A stretch of 64,000 nt of DNA from Paucibacter sediminis (GTDB taxonomy: Bacteria > Pseudomonadota > Gammaproteobacteria > Burkholderiales > Burkholderiaceae_C): NCBI RefSeq assembly GCF_030254645.1, contig NZ_CP116346.1:3575001-3639000 (forward strand), in the 5' to 3' direction. The notes beneath the pieces were generated by a model. That model was not told where the DNA came from. It did no database searches and saw only the letters and a list, made by a program, of their open reading frames with translations. Below are positions 40,353-49,285 of the stretch, piece by piece. The position numbers were made by a program, and so were the translations under genes. Each line of letters begins with the position of its first letter. Within the stretch, counting starts at the first letter, position 1.

Positions 40353-41315
40353 TCAGCCGATGCGGCCGAGCAGCAGGTACTCCATGAGCGCCTTTTGCAC
40401 GTGCATGCGGTTTTCCGCCTCGTCCCAGACCACCGACTGCGGCCCGTCGATCACGTCCGCCGCCACTTCCTCGCCGCGATGGGCCGGCAGGCAATGCATG
40501 AAGAGCGCGTCCGGCTTGGCCTGGGCCATCATGTCGGCGTCCACGCACCAGTCCGCGAAGGCGGCCCGGCGCGCCTCGTTCTCGGCCTCGTAACCCATGC
40601 TGGTCCAGACGTCGGTGGTCACCAGGTCGGCGCCACGGCAGGCTTCGTTGGGGTCCTTGAAGACCTTGTAGCAGGCGCGGTTCTGGATGCCGGCCACGGC
40701 CGGGTCCACTTCGTAGCCGCTGGGGGTGCTGACGTGCACGGTGAAGCCGAGGATCTCGGCCGCCTGCAGCCAGGTGTTGGCCATGTTGTTGCCATCGCCC
40801 ACCCAGGCCACCACGCGACCCTTCAGACAGTCCATGTCGATGGCGCCGCGGCGGTCCATGCCGCGCGCCTCGATGAAGGTGAAGAGGTCGGCCAGGATCT
40901 GGCAGGGGTGGTACTCGTTGGTCAGGCCGTTGATCACCGGCACGCGCGAGTGCGCCGCAAAGCGCTCGATCTTGGTCTGCTCGAAGGTGCGGATCATGAC
41001 GATGTCGACCATGCGGCTGATCACGCGCGCACTGTCTTCGATCGGCTCGGCCCGGCCCAGCTGGCTGTCGCCGGTGGTGAGGTGCACCACCGAACCGCCC
41101 ATCTGGTACATGCCGGCCTCGAAGCTCACGCGGGTGCGTGTGCTGGCCTTCTCGAAGATCATCGCCAAGGTGCGGTCGGAGAGCGGCTGGTACTGCTCGT
41201 AGTTCTTGAAGCGCCGCTTGATGATGGCGGCACGCTCGAACAGATAGGCGTACTCCTCGGCGCGGAAGTCGCGGAATTGCAGGTAGTGGCGCATCAGGCT
41301 GTTCCCCGGCTTCAT
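40353..41315 (-). CDS. argF: Ornithine carbamoyltransferase
   Basis: This 320-residue enzyme makes citrulline from ornithine and carbamoyl phosphate. The carbamoyl-phosphate loop STRT is at 58-61, HPCQ near 136-139, and the ornithine-site HCLP near 273-276. The protein is cytoplasmic and normally trimeric. Its ATG overlaps the argD stop (ATGA), so the two arginine genes are translationally coupled. Confidence 0.97.
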   Translation of the reverse strand: MKPGNSLMRHYLQFRDFRAEEYAYLFERAAIIKRRFKNYEQYQPLSDRTLAMIFEKASTRTRVSFEAGMYQMGGSVVHLTTGDSQLGRAEPIEDSARVISRMVDIVMIRTFEQTKIERFAAHSRVPVINGLTNEYHPCQILADLFTFIEARGMDRRGAIDMDCLKGRVVAWVGDGNNMANTWLQAAEILGFTVHVSTPSGYEVDPAVAGIQNRACYKVFKDPNEACRGADLVTTDVWTSMGYEAENEARRAAFADWCVDADMMAQAKPDALFMHCLPAHRGEEVAADVIDGPQSVVWDEAENRMHVQKALMEYLLLGRIG

Positions 41316-42523
41316 GCTGGCACCGCCAGAAAGTCCTTGATCACCGGCACCAGGATGGCAGCGATCTGGGCGGCCTCGTCGCTGCTCAGGATCAGTGCCG
41401 GCACCAGGCGCACCACGCGGTCGGCGGTGACGCTGATCATCAGCCCGGCCTCGGCCGCCTTGGCCAGCAGCGCGCCGGCCGGGCGGTCGAGCTCGATGCC
41501 CAGCATCAGGCCCTGGCCGCGGATCTCCACCACGCCGGCCACGCTAGCCAATCCCTGCGCCAGGCTGGCCTTGAGCTCGGCGCCGACCTTGGCGGCGTTG
41601 GCCAGCAGGCCTTCCTCTTCCATCAGGCGCAGCGTCTCGACGCCGGCGCGCATGGCCAGCGGATTGCCGCCAAAGGTGGTGCCATGGTTGCCCGGCTGCA
41701 TCACCTTGGCGGCGCGCGGGCCGCACACCACCGCGCCGACGGGCACGCCGCTGCCCAGGCCCTTGGCCAGAGGCATCACATCCGGCTGGATGCCGGCCCA
41801 TTGGTGGGCGAACCACTTGCCGGTGCGGCCGATGCCGCATTGCACCTCGTCCAGCATCAGCAGAATGTCGCGCGCGTCGCAGACGCGGCGCAGTGCCTGC
41901 AGGAACTCGATGCGCGCCGGGTTCACGCCGCCTTCGCCCTGGATGGTCTCCAGGAAGATGCCGGTGATGTTGGGATGGGCGTCGAGTGCGGCCTCGACGG
42001 CGGCGATGTCATTCAAGGGCACGCGCACAAAGCCGGGCACCAGCGGGCCGAAGCCGGCATGGATCTTGGGATTGGCGGTGGCCGAGAGCGTGGCGATGGA
42101 GCGGCCATGGAAGGCACCCTCGAACACCAGCAGCTCGGGATTGTGGTTGCCACGGTCGTGGCCGAACTTGCGCGCGATCTTCAGCGCGGCTTCGTTCGCT
42201 TCCAGGCCGGAATTGCAGAAGAACACATTCGTCAGGCCGGAGAGCTCGCAGAGCTTGGCGGCGAGTTGCTCCTGCAGCGGCACATGGTAGTAGTTGCTGG
42301 TGTGGATCAGCTTGGCAATCTGTTCCTGCAGCGCCGGCACCAGCTTGGGATGGGCATGCCCCAGGGTGTTGACCGCAATGCCGCCCAGCCCGTCCAGGTA
42401 TCGTCGGCCGTCCACGTCCCAGACCCAGCAACCCTGACCATGCGACAGCGCGATTGGCAGTCGGCCATAGGTTTGCATCACATGCGGTTCGGACGGGGGC
42501 ACGGACGATACGGCGGCGTTCAT
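41312..42523 (-). CDS. argD: Acetylornithine/succinyldiaminopimelate-type aminotransferase
   Basis: This 403-residue class III PLP aminotransferase converts N-acetylglutamate semialdehyde to N-acetylornithine. The PLP lysine is about Lys254 (PLAKGLGSG), with the LDEVQCGIGRTG block upstream of it. The ATG at 42523 has GGAGA nearby; the open frame to 42688 lacks homology-like sequence. A TAGAAT -10-like hexamer lies at 42586-42591 on the - strand. Neighbouring argF supports the arginine role. It diverges from the DUF3579 gene, a layout common in Betaproteobacteria. Confidence 0.95.
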   Translation of the reverse strand: MNAAVSSVPPSEPHVMQTYGRLPIALSHGQGCWVWDVDGRRYLDGLGGIAVNTLGHAHPKLVPALQEQIAKLIHTSNYYHVPLQEQLAAKLCELSGLTNVFFCNSGLEANEAALKIARKFGHDRGNHNPELLVFEGAFHGRSIATLSATANPKIHAGFGPLVPGFVRVPLNDIAAVEAALDAHPNITGIFLETIQGEGGVNPARIEFLQALRRVCDARDILLMLDEVQCGIGRTGKWFAHQWAGIQPDVMPLAKGLGSGVPVGAVVCGPRAAKVMQPGNHGTTFGGNPLAMRAGVETLRLMEEEGLLANAAKVGAELKASLAQGLASVAGVVEIRGQGLMLGIELDRPAGALLAKAAEAGLMISVTADRVVRLVPALILSSDEAAQIAAILVPVIKDFLAVPA

Positions 42524-42750
42524 CAAGTCTCCATGAAAGGGGAGGGAACAAGAAGGGGACACCCGGCGCCAGCCGGGAGCGATCGATTCTAAGTGTGCAT
42601 CGCAGCAAATCCGGGTTTGCGCGCACAAAGCCGCAGCGTCCCGCTGGAAAGTTCGCACTGCGCGATGGCTCGTGCTGCGGCGCAACACATCCAGGGCACA
42701 ATAGCGGTTTCGCCGCGGCTGGTTGTTGCCGCGGCCGCCGCTTTCACGTC

Positions 42751-43080
42751 ATGAGCCAGCCCCCCAAACCGCGCGAAGTCTTCATCCAGGGTGTGACCCT
42801 GGAGGGGCGCGCCTTCCGGCCGAGCGACTGGGCCGAGCGACTCGCCGGGGCGATGTCCTGCTTCCGCCCGGGCGGGGCCAAGGGTGGCATCGGGGCCCAT
42901 ATCGGCTACTCGCCCTACTGCGTGCCGCGCGTCATCAACGGCGTGAAATGCGTGATCGTCAACGAAGAGCTGAAGAGCATCGAGCCGATGGCCTGGGACT
43001 TCGTGATGAACTTCGCCCGCGACAACCACCTGCAGGTGGCCGAGGCCTGCCTGTTGCCCGAGCGCTCTGAACGGCCCTAG
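42751..43080 (+). CDS. DUF3579 domain-containing protein
   Basis: This 109-residue protein matches the small betaproteobacterial DUF3579 family: REVFIQGVTLEGRAFRPSDWAERL at the start and IGYSPYCVPRVINGVKCV in the middle. Its function is unknown. It is regularly found opposite argD-argF, so a link with nitrogen or arginine metabolism has been supposed from position only. No signal peptide or membrane helix is seen. Confidence 0.9.
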   Translation: MSQPPKPREVFIQGVTLEGRAFRPSDWAERLAGAMSCFRPGGAKGGIGAHIGYSPYCVPRVINGVKCVIVNEELKSIEPMAWDFVMNFARDNHLQVAEACLLPERSERP

Positions 43081-43290
43081 CGGCGCCGCGCGCGCTCATC
43101 GGCGGCGCCAGCCTGCCCACTGCAGTGCGAACAGCTCCCTCACGCCCTGACAGCAGGCCCTCAGCAATCCCCATCGACAGGCGGCTGTGTTGGCGCTTGG
43201 TAGAGAGGGGCCGGGTGATGTGATGTCCATGTGGCGCCAGCCTGCCACCGCGTGATGACGGCTTGATGTCGTGGTTGATCCAATCGGCTC

Positions 43291-44381
43291 ATGGTGGACC
43301 GGCCGCGGTATGACTATGCTGCAGCGCTTTGCATCGCGATGGCAACAGAACTCGGGGTGGCGGGTGGCGACAGCGTGGCGCGGGATCTGCTGGACGAGGT
43401 CCGGCTCCTGGCCGAACAAGGTCGGCCCCATGTGGAGTTGCGTCAGCTCGGCGAAGTGCAGGCTGCCGGTCAGTGTTTGCCGCTGTTGGCGTTGGTGCTT
43501 GGCAATCCGGCGCCGGACTGCCCGGCCGTAGGCTATTTCGGCGGCGTGCATGGACTCGAGCGCATAGGCATCGAGGTGGTGCTGGCTTTCCTGCGTAGCC
43601 TGGTGATGCGATTGCGCTGGGATGCCACCTTGCATGCGCAGTTGGCCGGGTTGCGCATGGTCTTCATGCCGCTGTCAATCCGGGCGGCTTGGCAAGAGGT
43701 ACGCGCGCCAATCCACAAGGTGTGGACCTGATGCGCAATGCGCCAGTGGATGCCAGCGCCCCTGTGCCCTGGCTGTTGGGCGGTCAACGTCTGAGCGCCC
43801 GCCTGCCTTGGTACCGTGGACCGCGCGGGCAGGGCATGCAGCCCGAGAGCCAGGCCTTGTGCGACCTGGTCGAGACCGAGTTGTTGAGCCACCGCGTCGC
43901 GCTGAGCGTTGACTGCCATTCCGGTTTTGGCATGCTCGATCGCATCTGGTTTCCCTTTGCAGGCACGGCGCGGCCGCTGGCGCATCTGGCGGAGATGCAT
44001 GCCTTGAGCGAAATTTTGGATCAGACGTTGGCGCAACACCGCTATGTGTTCGAGCCCCAGAGTCGGCAATATCTGACGCATGGCGACCTCTGGGATCACC
44101 TCTATTTGCGATCCCAGGCCCAGCCGGATCGGATGCTGCTACCCTTGACCCTCGAAATGGGCTCATGGCTGTGGGTCAAGAAGAATCCTCGCCAGCTATT
44201 CTCGAGGCAGGGGATCTTCAATCCCCAGGTTCAGCACCGGCAGCAGCGGGTCTTGCGGCGGCATCTCGCCTGGTTGGATTTTCTGGCCCGGGCCGCCTGC
44301 GGTGCGGCGGGTTGGTTGCCGGCTGGTGATCAACGCCCGGTGCATCATGAGCGTGCCGTGGAGCGTTGGTATCGTCGTTGA
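43291..44381 (+). pseudogene. M14-family zinc carboxypeptidase gene broken by a one-base frameshift
   Basis: Two frames together encode one M14 protein. The 5' part (43291 on) has HGLE (His87, Glu90), the first two zinc ligands. Near 43672-43676 the frame shifts: CTGTC stands where CTGGTC would restore MPLVNPGGLARGTRANPQGVDLM. The 3' part (to 44381) keeps the third zinc ligand in DCHSGFG and the catalytic Glu in LTLEMGSW. Unrepaired, the first frame stops at 43731. All catalytic residues survive, so this is either a very recent mutation, a phase-variable site or a sequencing error. It lies 16 bases before the alpha/beta hydrolase. The start at 43291 follows an in-frame TGA at 43276. Confidence 0.85.
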
Positions 44382-44397
44382 GGGCAATGAGGTGGGG

Positions 44398-45204
44398 ATG
44401 ACCCAGCCAGTCACCTGGATTTTGTTGCGCGGCCTCACTCGGGAGAGCGGACATTGGGGCAGTTTTCCCAGTGTGCTGGAGGCCGAACTGCAGCGGCAGC
44501 AGCCGGGCGTCGTGCTGGAGTTGCTAGACCTGCCGGGCAACGGCAGCATGCACCGCTTGACCAGCCCCAGTCGGGTGGACGATATGGTGGAAGTGTGCCG
44601 CGACGAAATGCTGCGCCGTGGTATTCCGCCCCCGTATCACCTGCTGGCAATGTCCTTGGGCGCGATGGTGGTGAGCGATTGGATGCGGCGCTACCCGGAG
44701 GAGGTGTCCGGCTCGGTGCTGATCAACACCAGCTTGCGGCCCTTCAGCCCCTTCTTCCGGCGTTTGCGGCCCAGCAATTACTGGCCCTTGCTGATGCTGA
44801 GCCTGTTCAGGGTCAGCCTGCGCCAGCGCGAGGCCAAGGTGTTGGCGCTGACGACTCGCCTGCTCGATCAACCCGATTCGGTGCTCAACACCTGGGTTGA
44901 GTTGCAGCGCAGTCATCCGGTCGGGCGGCGCAATGCGTTGCGGCAATTGCTTGCGGCGATGCGCTATCGCGCCAGTTATGCCAAGCCGCGCGCGCCCATG
45001 CTGCTGCTATGCAGCAAGGGTGACGAATTGGTGGATTGGCGCTGCTCCCAGGCGATCAGCCGGGCCTGGGGGGTACCGCTGCGTCTGCATGCAAACGCGG
45101 GCCATGATCTGCCCCTGGATGATGGCGGCTGGGTGGCGCGGTCGGTGGCTGACTGGCTGCGTGCTCAGCAAGTGCTGGCGCCGGTCGATATGATGCCCAA
45201 GTAA
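44398..45204 (+). CDS. Alpha/beta hydrolase
   Basis: This 268-residue protein has the alpha/beta hydrolase pattern: HG-loop-like LLRGLTRESGHWG, the nucleophile elbow AMSLGA with Ser86 (Ala in place of the first Gly of GxSxG), an acidic residue in KGDELVDW and His in AGHDLP. Substrate is unknown; esterase, lipase or thioesterase activity is possible. GAGGTGGGG just before the ATG at 44398 serves as RBS. It follows the M14 carboxypeptidase closely and shares its lower-GC codon use, so the pair may be one transcript. A strong hairpin terminator follows. Confidence 0.83.
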   Translation: MTQPVTWILLRGLTRESGHWGSFPSVLEAELQRQQPGVVLELLDLPGNGSMHRLTSPSRVDDMVEVCRDEMLRRGIPPPYHLLAMSLGAMVVSDWMRRYPEEVSGSVLINTSLRPFSPFFRRLRPSNYWPLLMLSLFRVSLRQREAKVLALTTRLLDQPDSVLNTWVELQRSHPVGRRNALRQLLAAMRYRASYAKPRAPMLLLCSKGDELVDWRCSQAISRAWGVPLRLHANAGHDLPLDDGGWVARSVADWLRAQQVLAPVDMMPK

Positions 45205-45229
45205 AAAGGTCCGCCGAAGCGGACCTTTT
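45204..45229. terminator. Bidirectional rho-independent terminator
   Basis: An 11-bp perfect stem (AAAAGGTCCGC / GCGGACCTTTT) around a CGAA loop sits between the + strand hydrolase and the - strand rpsT. It ends in T-runs in both directions, so it can stop both convergent genes. Confidence 0.9.
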
Positions 45230-45249
45230 GCTTTGCACCAGGCTGGCTA

Positions 45250-45546
45250 TTAGGCGGCCAGGGCCTTGATCTTGGCCGACAGACGGCTCTTGTGACGAGC
45301 AGCCTTGTTCTTGTGGAAGATGCCCTTGTCAGCGACCGAATCGATCACTTGCTGGGCGGTCTTGAACAATTCAGCAGCCTTGGTCTTGTCGCCAGCGACC
45401 ACGGCCTTTTGCACGTTCTTCACGACCGTGCGGAATTTGGAACGCAGTGCCGTATTGGCAGCGTTGAGCTTGACGTCCTGGCGGGCGCGCTTGCGGCCCG
45501 ATGCCAAACGGACGGTTTTCTTCTTGGCTTTGGAAGAGCTTGCCAT
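45250..45546 (-). CDS. rpsT: 30S ribosomal protein S20
   Basis: This 98-residue basic protein is a typical S20: [13 protein letters not shown] start, [15 protein letters not shown] centre, and [17 protein letters not shown] end. It binds 16S rRNA in the 30S subunit. A promoter (TTGATC, 16 bp, TACACT) lies on the - strand at 45602-45607 and 45580-45585, and the shared terminator lies downstream. It is divergent to murJ, as usual in Betaproteobacteria. Confidence 0.97.
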   Translation of the reverse strand: MASSSKAKKKTVRLASGRKRARQDVKLNAANTALRSKFRTVVKNVQKAVVAGDKTKAAELFKTAQQVIDSVADKGIFHKNKAARHKSRLSAKIKALAA

Positions 45547-45579
45547 GTTATAGGTCTACCAGTTGGTGCAAAGACCGCG

Positions 45580-45607
45580 AGTGTAGCACTTTTCTAGCGG
45601 TGATCAA
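45580..45607 (-). promoter_or_regulatory. Promoter of rpsT
   Basis: On the - strand, -35 TTGATC (45602-45607) and -10 TACACT (45580-45585) are separated by 16 bp. It lies about 35 bases upstream of the S20 start codon. Confidence 0.6.
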
Positions 45608-45621
45608 AGACTTGAAGCGAT

Positions 45622-45650
45622 TTGTCGACCAGCCCGGGCGCAAATAGATA
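45622..45650 (+). promoter_or_regulatory. Promoter candidate of murJ
   Basis: TTGTCG (45622-45627) and TAGATA (45645-45650) are spaced by 17 bp, about 40 bases before the murJ ATG. The match to consensus is moderate. Confidence 0.45.
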
Positions 45651-45689
45651 ATGCGCCGGCCGTCGAATGGCCGGCAAACCCCGTTCCCC

Positions 45690-47252
45690 ATGAATCTGCT
45701 GCGCGCCGCTTCCCTTGTTTCCATCCTGACCCTTGCGTCGCGCGTCACCGGCCTGGTGCGTGAGCAGATGGTGGCGGCGCTGTTTGGCGCCAGTGCCATC
45801 ACCGACGCCTTTCAGGTGGCCTTCCGCATTCCCAATATGCTGCGCCGACTGTTCGCAGAGGGCGCGTTCTCCCAGGCCTTTGTGCCGGTGCTGGCCGCGA
45901 CCCGAGCCAAGGAGGGTGATGCCGCCACCGGCCTGCTCATCAGCGCCGTGGCCACCGCGCTGGCCTGGACGCTGCTGCTGACCTGCCTGCTGGGCGTGCT
46001 AGGCGCGCCGCTGCTGGTGTGGCTGCTGGGCGCCGGGCTGGCGGACGATGCGCGCCGCGCCGCCATCGTCATGACGCGCTGGATGTTTCCCTACATCGGC
46101 TGCATGTCGCTGGTGGCGCTGGCGGCGGGCATTCTCAACACCTGGAAGCGCTTCATGGTGCCGGCGGTCACGCCGGTGCTGCTGAACCTGTCGGTGATCG
46201 CCGCGGGCTGGCTGCTCGCGCCGCGCTTGCAGACCATGGGCTACCAGCCCATCTACGCCATGGCGATCGGGGTGATGCTCGGCGGCGTGTTGCAGTTGGC
46301 GGTGCAGATTCCGGCGCTGCGCCGGCTGGGTCTGTTGCCGCACCTGGGCCTGAGCTGGGGCGGCCTGCGGCGCGCCTGGCAGCACCCCGGCGTGGGCCAG
46401 ATCCTGCGCCAGATGGGGCCGGCGCTGCTGGGCGTGGGCGTGGCCCAGCTGTCCCTGGTCATCAATACGCAGATCGCGATCTGGGTGGCGCCCGGCGCCG
46501 CCTCCTGGCTGACCTATGCCGACCGCCTGATGGAGTTTCCGATCGCCTTGCTGGGCGTGGCACTGGGCGTGGTGCTGACGCCGCAGCTCTCGGCCGCCCA
46601 GGCCAAGGGCGAGACGGCCCAGTACTCGGCCATGCTGGACTGGGGGCTGCGCATGGTCTTGCTGCTGGCTCTGCCTTGCGCGGTGGCGCTGCTGTTGTTT
46701 GCCGGCCCGATGGTGGCGGTGCTGTATCACCGTGGGGCCTTCAAGGCCGACGATGTGCTGCACACCACTAGCGCGGTGATGGGTTATGGCGTGGGGTTGA
46801 TCGGCCTGGTCGCGATCAAGGTGCTGGCGCCGGGCTTTTATGCGCGGCAAGACACGCGCACCCCGGTGCGCATTGCCGTCGGCGTGCTGGTGCTGACGCA
46901 GCTGCTGAACGCCTGTTTCGTGCCCTGGCTGGGGGCTGCCGGCCTGGCGCTCTCGATCGGCCTGGCGGCTCTGGTGAATGCCGGCCTGCTGTTGCGCGGG
47001 CTGCGTGCGCGCGGCAGCTACACGCCCGCGCCGGGTTGGTTGCCCTTTGCCCTGCGCGTGCTGCTGGCCAGCCTGGCGATGGGGCTACTGCAGCATCAGC
47101 TGGCCGTGCGGCTGGACTGGGTGGCGCTGGGGGCCACCGAGCTGTGGCGCGCCCTGTACATGGCGGGCAGCCTGGCGGCTTCGGCGCTGCTGTACTTCGC
47201 GGTGCTGATCTTGAGCGGATTGAAGCTGCGCCAATTCGTGCGGCGCGCATAA
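45690..47252 (+). CDS. murJ: Lipid II flippase MurJ
   Basis: This 520-residue membrane protein has about 14 transmembrane segments and the MurJ/MVF signatures: RAASLVSILTLASRVTGLVREQ at the N-terminus, DAFQVAFRIPNMLRRLFAEGAFSQAFVPV, and NTQIAIWVAPGAASWLTYADRLMEFP. It flips lipid II across the inner membrane for peptidoglycan synthesis and is essential in most bacteria. The ATG at 45690 begins the conserved MNLLRAASL; the frame extends 13 codons upstream without support. Confidence 0.96.
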   Translation: MNLLRAASLVSILTLASRVTGLVREQMVAALFGASAITDAFQVAFRIPNMLRRLFAEGAFSQAFVPVLAATRAKEGDAATGLLISAVATALAWTLLLTCLLGVLGAPLLVWLLGAGLADDARRAAIVMTRWMFPYIGCMSLVALAAGILNTWKRFMVPAVTPVLLNLSVIAAGWLLAPRLQTMGYQPIYAMAIGVMLGGVLQLAVQIPALRRLGLLPHLGLSWGGLRRAWQHPGVGQILRQMGPALLGVGVAQLSLVINTQIAIWVAPGAASWLTYADRLMEFPIALLGVALGVVLTPQLSAAQAKGETAQYSAMLDWGLRMVLLLALPCAVALLLFAGPMVAVLYHRGAFKADDVLHTTSAVMGYGVGLIGLVAIKVLAPGFYARQDTRTPVRIAVGVLVLTQLLNACFVPWLGAAGLALSIGLAALVNAGLLLRGLRARGSYTPAPGWLPFALRVLLASLAMGLLQHQLAVRLDWVALGATELWRALYMAGSLAASALLYFAVLILSGLKLRQFVRRA

Positions 47253-47261
47253 ACTCGGCCC

Positions 47262-48140
47262 ATGAGTGCCTCCCTGAGCCTGCGTGCGCCAACGCCGCTG
47301 GAATACTTTGCGGCCCTGGTGGCCGACGAGCAGAGCCTGAACCTGCTTGAGGCGGCCATCACCATCGCCCAGGACGAATTCCCGCAGCTGGACGTGCAGC
47401 AGGTGCTGGCCGAGGTCGATACCCTGGCGCAGCGCCTGAAGCGGCGTTTGCCGGCCGATGCCGCCGCCGCCTACCGGCTGCGCGCGCTCAACCAGTACTT
47501 CCATCAGGAGCTGGGCTTCGCCGGCAACGTCAACAACTACTACGAGGCGGGCAACAGCTTTGTGCACCATGTGCTGGCCACCAGGCGCGGCATTCCCATC
47601 ACCCTGGCGGTGATCTACATGGAGCTGGCGGCGCAGATCGGCTTGCGCGTGCAGGGCGTGGCCTTCCCCGGGCACTTCCTGCTCAAGCTGCGCCTGCCGC
47701 AGGGCGAGGTGGTGCTGGATCCCTTCAGCGGCCGCTCGCTGACGCGCAATGCGCTGGAGGAATTCCTGCTGCCCTACCGGCATGGCGCCGGCCTGCCGGA
47801 CGACCAGGAGTTGCCCATGGAGCTGTTCCTGCAGGCCGCCAGCCCGCGCCAGGTGCTGGCCCGCATGCTGCGCAACCTGAAGGAAATCCACCGCTCGGGC
47901 CAGGACTGGCCGCGCCTGCTGCAGGTGCAGCAGCGCCTCGTCACCCTGCTGCCCGGCGAGGCTGCCGAGTGCCGCGACCGCGCCATGACCTGGTTCGCGC
48001 TGGGGGACTTGCAGGCGGCGGCGGTGGATCTGGCGCATTACCTCGCCGAGGTGCCGGATGCGCCGGACCGGCAGGCGCTGGAGGCCATGCTGCAGGAGTG
48101 GCGTGCCAAATGTGCCAGGGGCGGCCCCACCTTGCACTGA
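47262..48140 (+). CDS. SirB1-family transglutaminase-like/TPR protein
   Basis: This 292-residue cytoplasmic protein matches SirB1 proteins: LNQYFHQELGFAGNVNNYYEAGNSFVHHVLATRRGIPITLAVIYMELA, AFPGHFLLKL and LDPFSGR, followed by TPR-like helices. The transglutaminase-like triad looks incomplete because the usual Cys is replaced (NSFVHHV), so it is likely a binding protein. Function is unknown. It starts nine bases after murJ. Confidence 0.88.
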   Translation: MSASLSLRAPTPLEYFAALVADEQSLNLLEAAITIAQDEFPQLDVQQVLAEVDTLAQRLKRRLPADAAAAYRLRALNQYFHQELGFAGNVNNYYEAGNSFVHHVLATRRGIPITLAVIYMELAAQIGLRVQGVAFPGHFLLKLRLPQGEVVLDPFSGRSLTRNALEEFLLPYRHGAGLPDDQELPMELFLQAASPRQVLARMLRNLKEIHRSGQDWPRLLQVQQRLVTLLPGEAAECRDRAMTWFALGDLQAAAVDLAHYLAEVPDAPDRQALEAMLQEWRAKCARGGPTLH

Positions 48141-48206
48141 GCGTGAAGGGGCGCCGCGCACTTAGAATCCGCGCCGCAAGCCCCCACCATCTCCCGGCCA
48201 TCCCCT

Positions 48207-49268
48207 ATGACGCTCAGTACCCCGCAACGCCATGCCCTGGCCTGGGCCGCCCTGGCCCTGTTGGCATTGGCGCTGCTGCGGTTGCTGCAGCCGGTGCTGG
48301 CCCCCTTCATCGCCGCGGCGGTGCTGGCCTATGCGCTGACGCCGGCGGTCGAGTTGCTGGTGCGCCGGCGCGTGCCGCGCCTGCTGGCCGTGCTGCTGGT
48401 GGAGGTGGTGGCGGTGTTGCTGGTGCTGGCCCTGCTGCTGCTGATCGTGCCCATCCTCAGCAAGGAACTGCCGCTTCTGCGCGAGCAGATCCCGGTGCTG
48501 GCGAACGCCCTCAACGCCCATGTGCTGCCCTGGTTGCAGCAGCATGGCATCAACGCGGCGCTGGACACCGCCAGCATCAAGAGCTTTGTGCTCAAGTACC
48601 TGGACGCCAATCTGGAAGACTGGCTGGCCACGGCGCTGAGTTCGGCGCGCATCGGCGGCAGCTTCTTGCTGGCCATCGTCGGCAATGCGGTGCTGCTGCC
48701 GGTGGTGCTGTTCTACCTCTTGCACGACTGGCCCGAGCTGATGCGGCGCGCCTGGTCCATGGTGCCGCCGCGCATGCGCGAGCGCGTCGGCGGTTTTCTG
48801 GGCGAATGCGACCAGATGCTGGGGCAATACCTGCGTGGCCAATTGCTGGTGATGCTGATCCTGGCCGCCTACTACAGCGTTGCGCTGGCGCTGGCCGGCT
48901 TCGAGCTGGCACTGCCGGTGGGCGTGTTCACCGGTCTGGCCGTCTTCATTCCCTATCTGGGCTTCGGCCTGGGGCTCTTGCTGGCTCTGCTGGCGGGCGT
49001 GCTGCAGTTCGCGAGCCTGTATGGCCTGCTGGCGGTGGCGCTGATCTTCGGCCTTGGCCAGCTCATCGAGGGCTTTGCGCTCACCCCGCGCCTGGTGGGC
49101 GAGCGCATCGGCCTTTCGCCCTTGATGGTGATATTCGCCTTGCTGGCCTTCGGCCATTTGTTCGGCTTCCTGGGTGTCTTGATCGCCCTGCCGGTCAGCG
49201 CCCTGGGCGTGGTGGCCGGGCGCCGCGTGCGCGAGCTCTATCTGCGCAGCCCTCTCTACAAGGCTTGA
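48207..49268 (+). CDS. AI-2E family transporter (PerM/TqsA-type permease)
   Basis: This 353-residue membrane protein has about eight hydrophobic segments. GVFTGLAVFIPYLGFGLGLLLALLAG and LTPRLVGERIGLSPLMVIFALL are the family's conserved blocks. Members export AI-2 or sodium/protons, but many have unknown substrates. It lies directly upstream of hda, as is usual in Burkholderiales (perM-hda). Confidence 0.9.
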   Translation: MTLSTPQRHALAWAALALLALALLRLLQPVLAPFIAAAVLAYALTPAVELLVRRRVPRLLAVLLVEVVAVLLVLALLLLIVPILSKELPLLREQIPVLANALNAHVLPWLQQHGINAALDTASIKSFVLKYLDANLEDWLATALSSARIGGSFLLAIVGNAVLLPVVLFYLLHDWPELMRRAWSMVPPRMRERVGGFLGECDQMLGQYLRGQLLVMLILAAYYSVALALAGFELALPVGVFTGLAVFIPYLGFGLGLLLALLAGVLQFASLYGLLAVALIFGLGQLIEGFALTPRLVGERIGLSPLMVIFALLAFGHLFGFLGVLIALPVSALGVVAGRRVRELYLRSPLYKA

Positions 49269-49285
49269 GCGGCAATGAACCTGCA

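Noticed and set aside
43081-43290. 210-bp stretch before the M14 gene as a hidden gene
   Set aside because: Frames are short and without motif or RBS; nothing recognisable was found.
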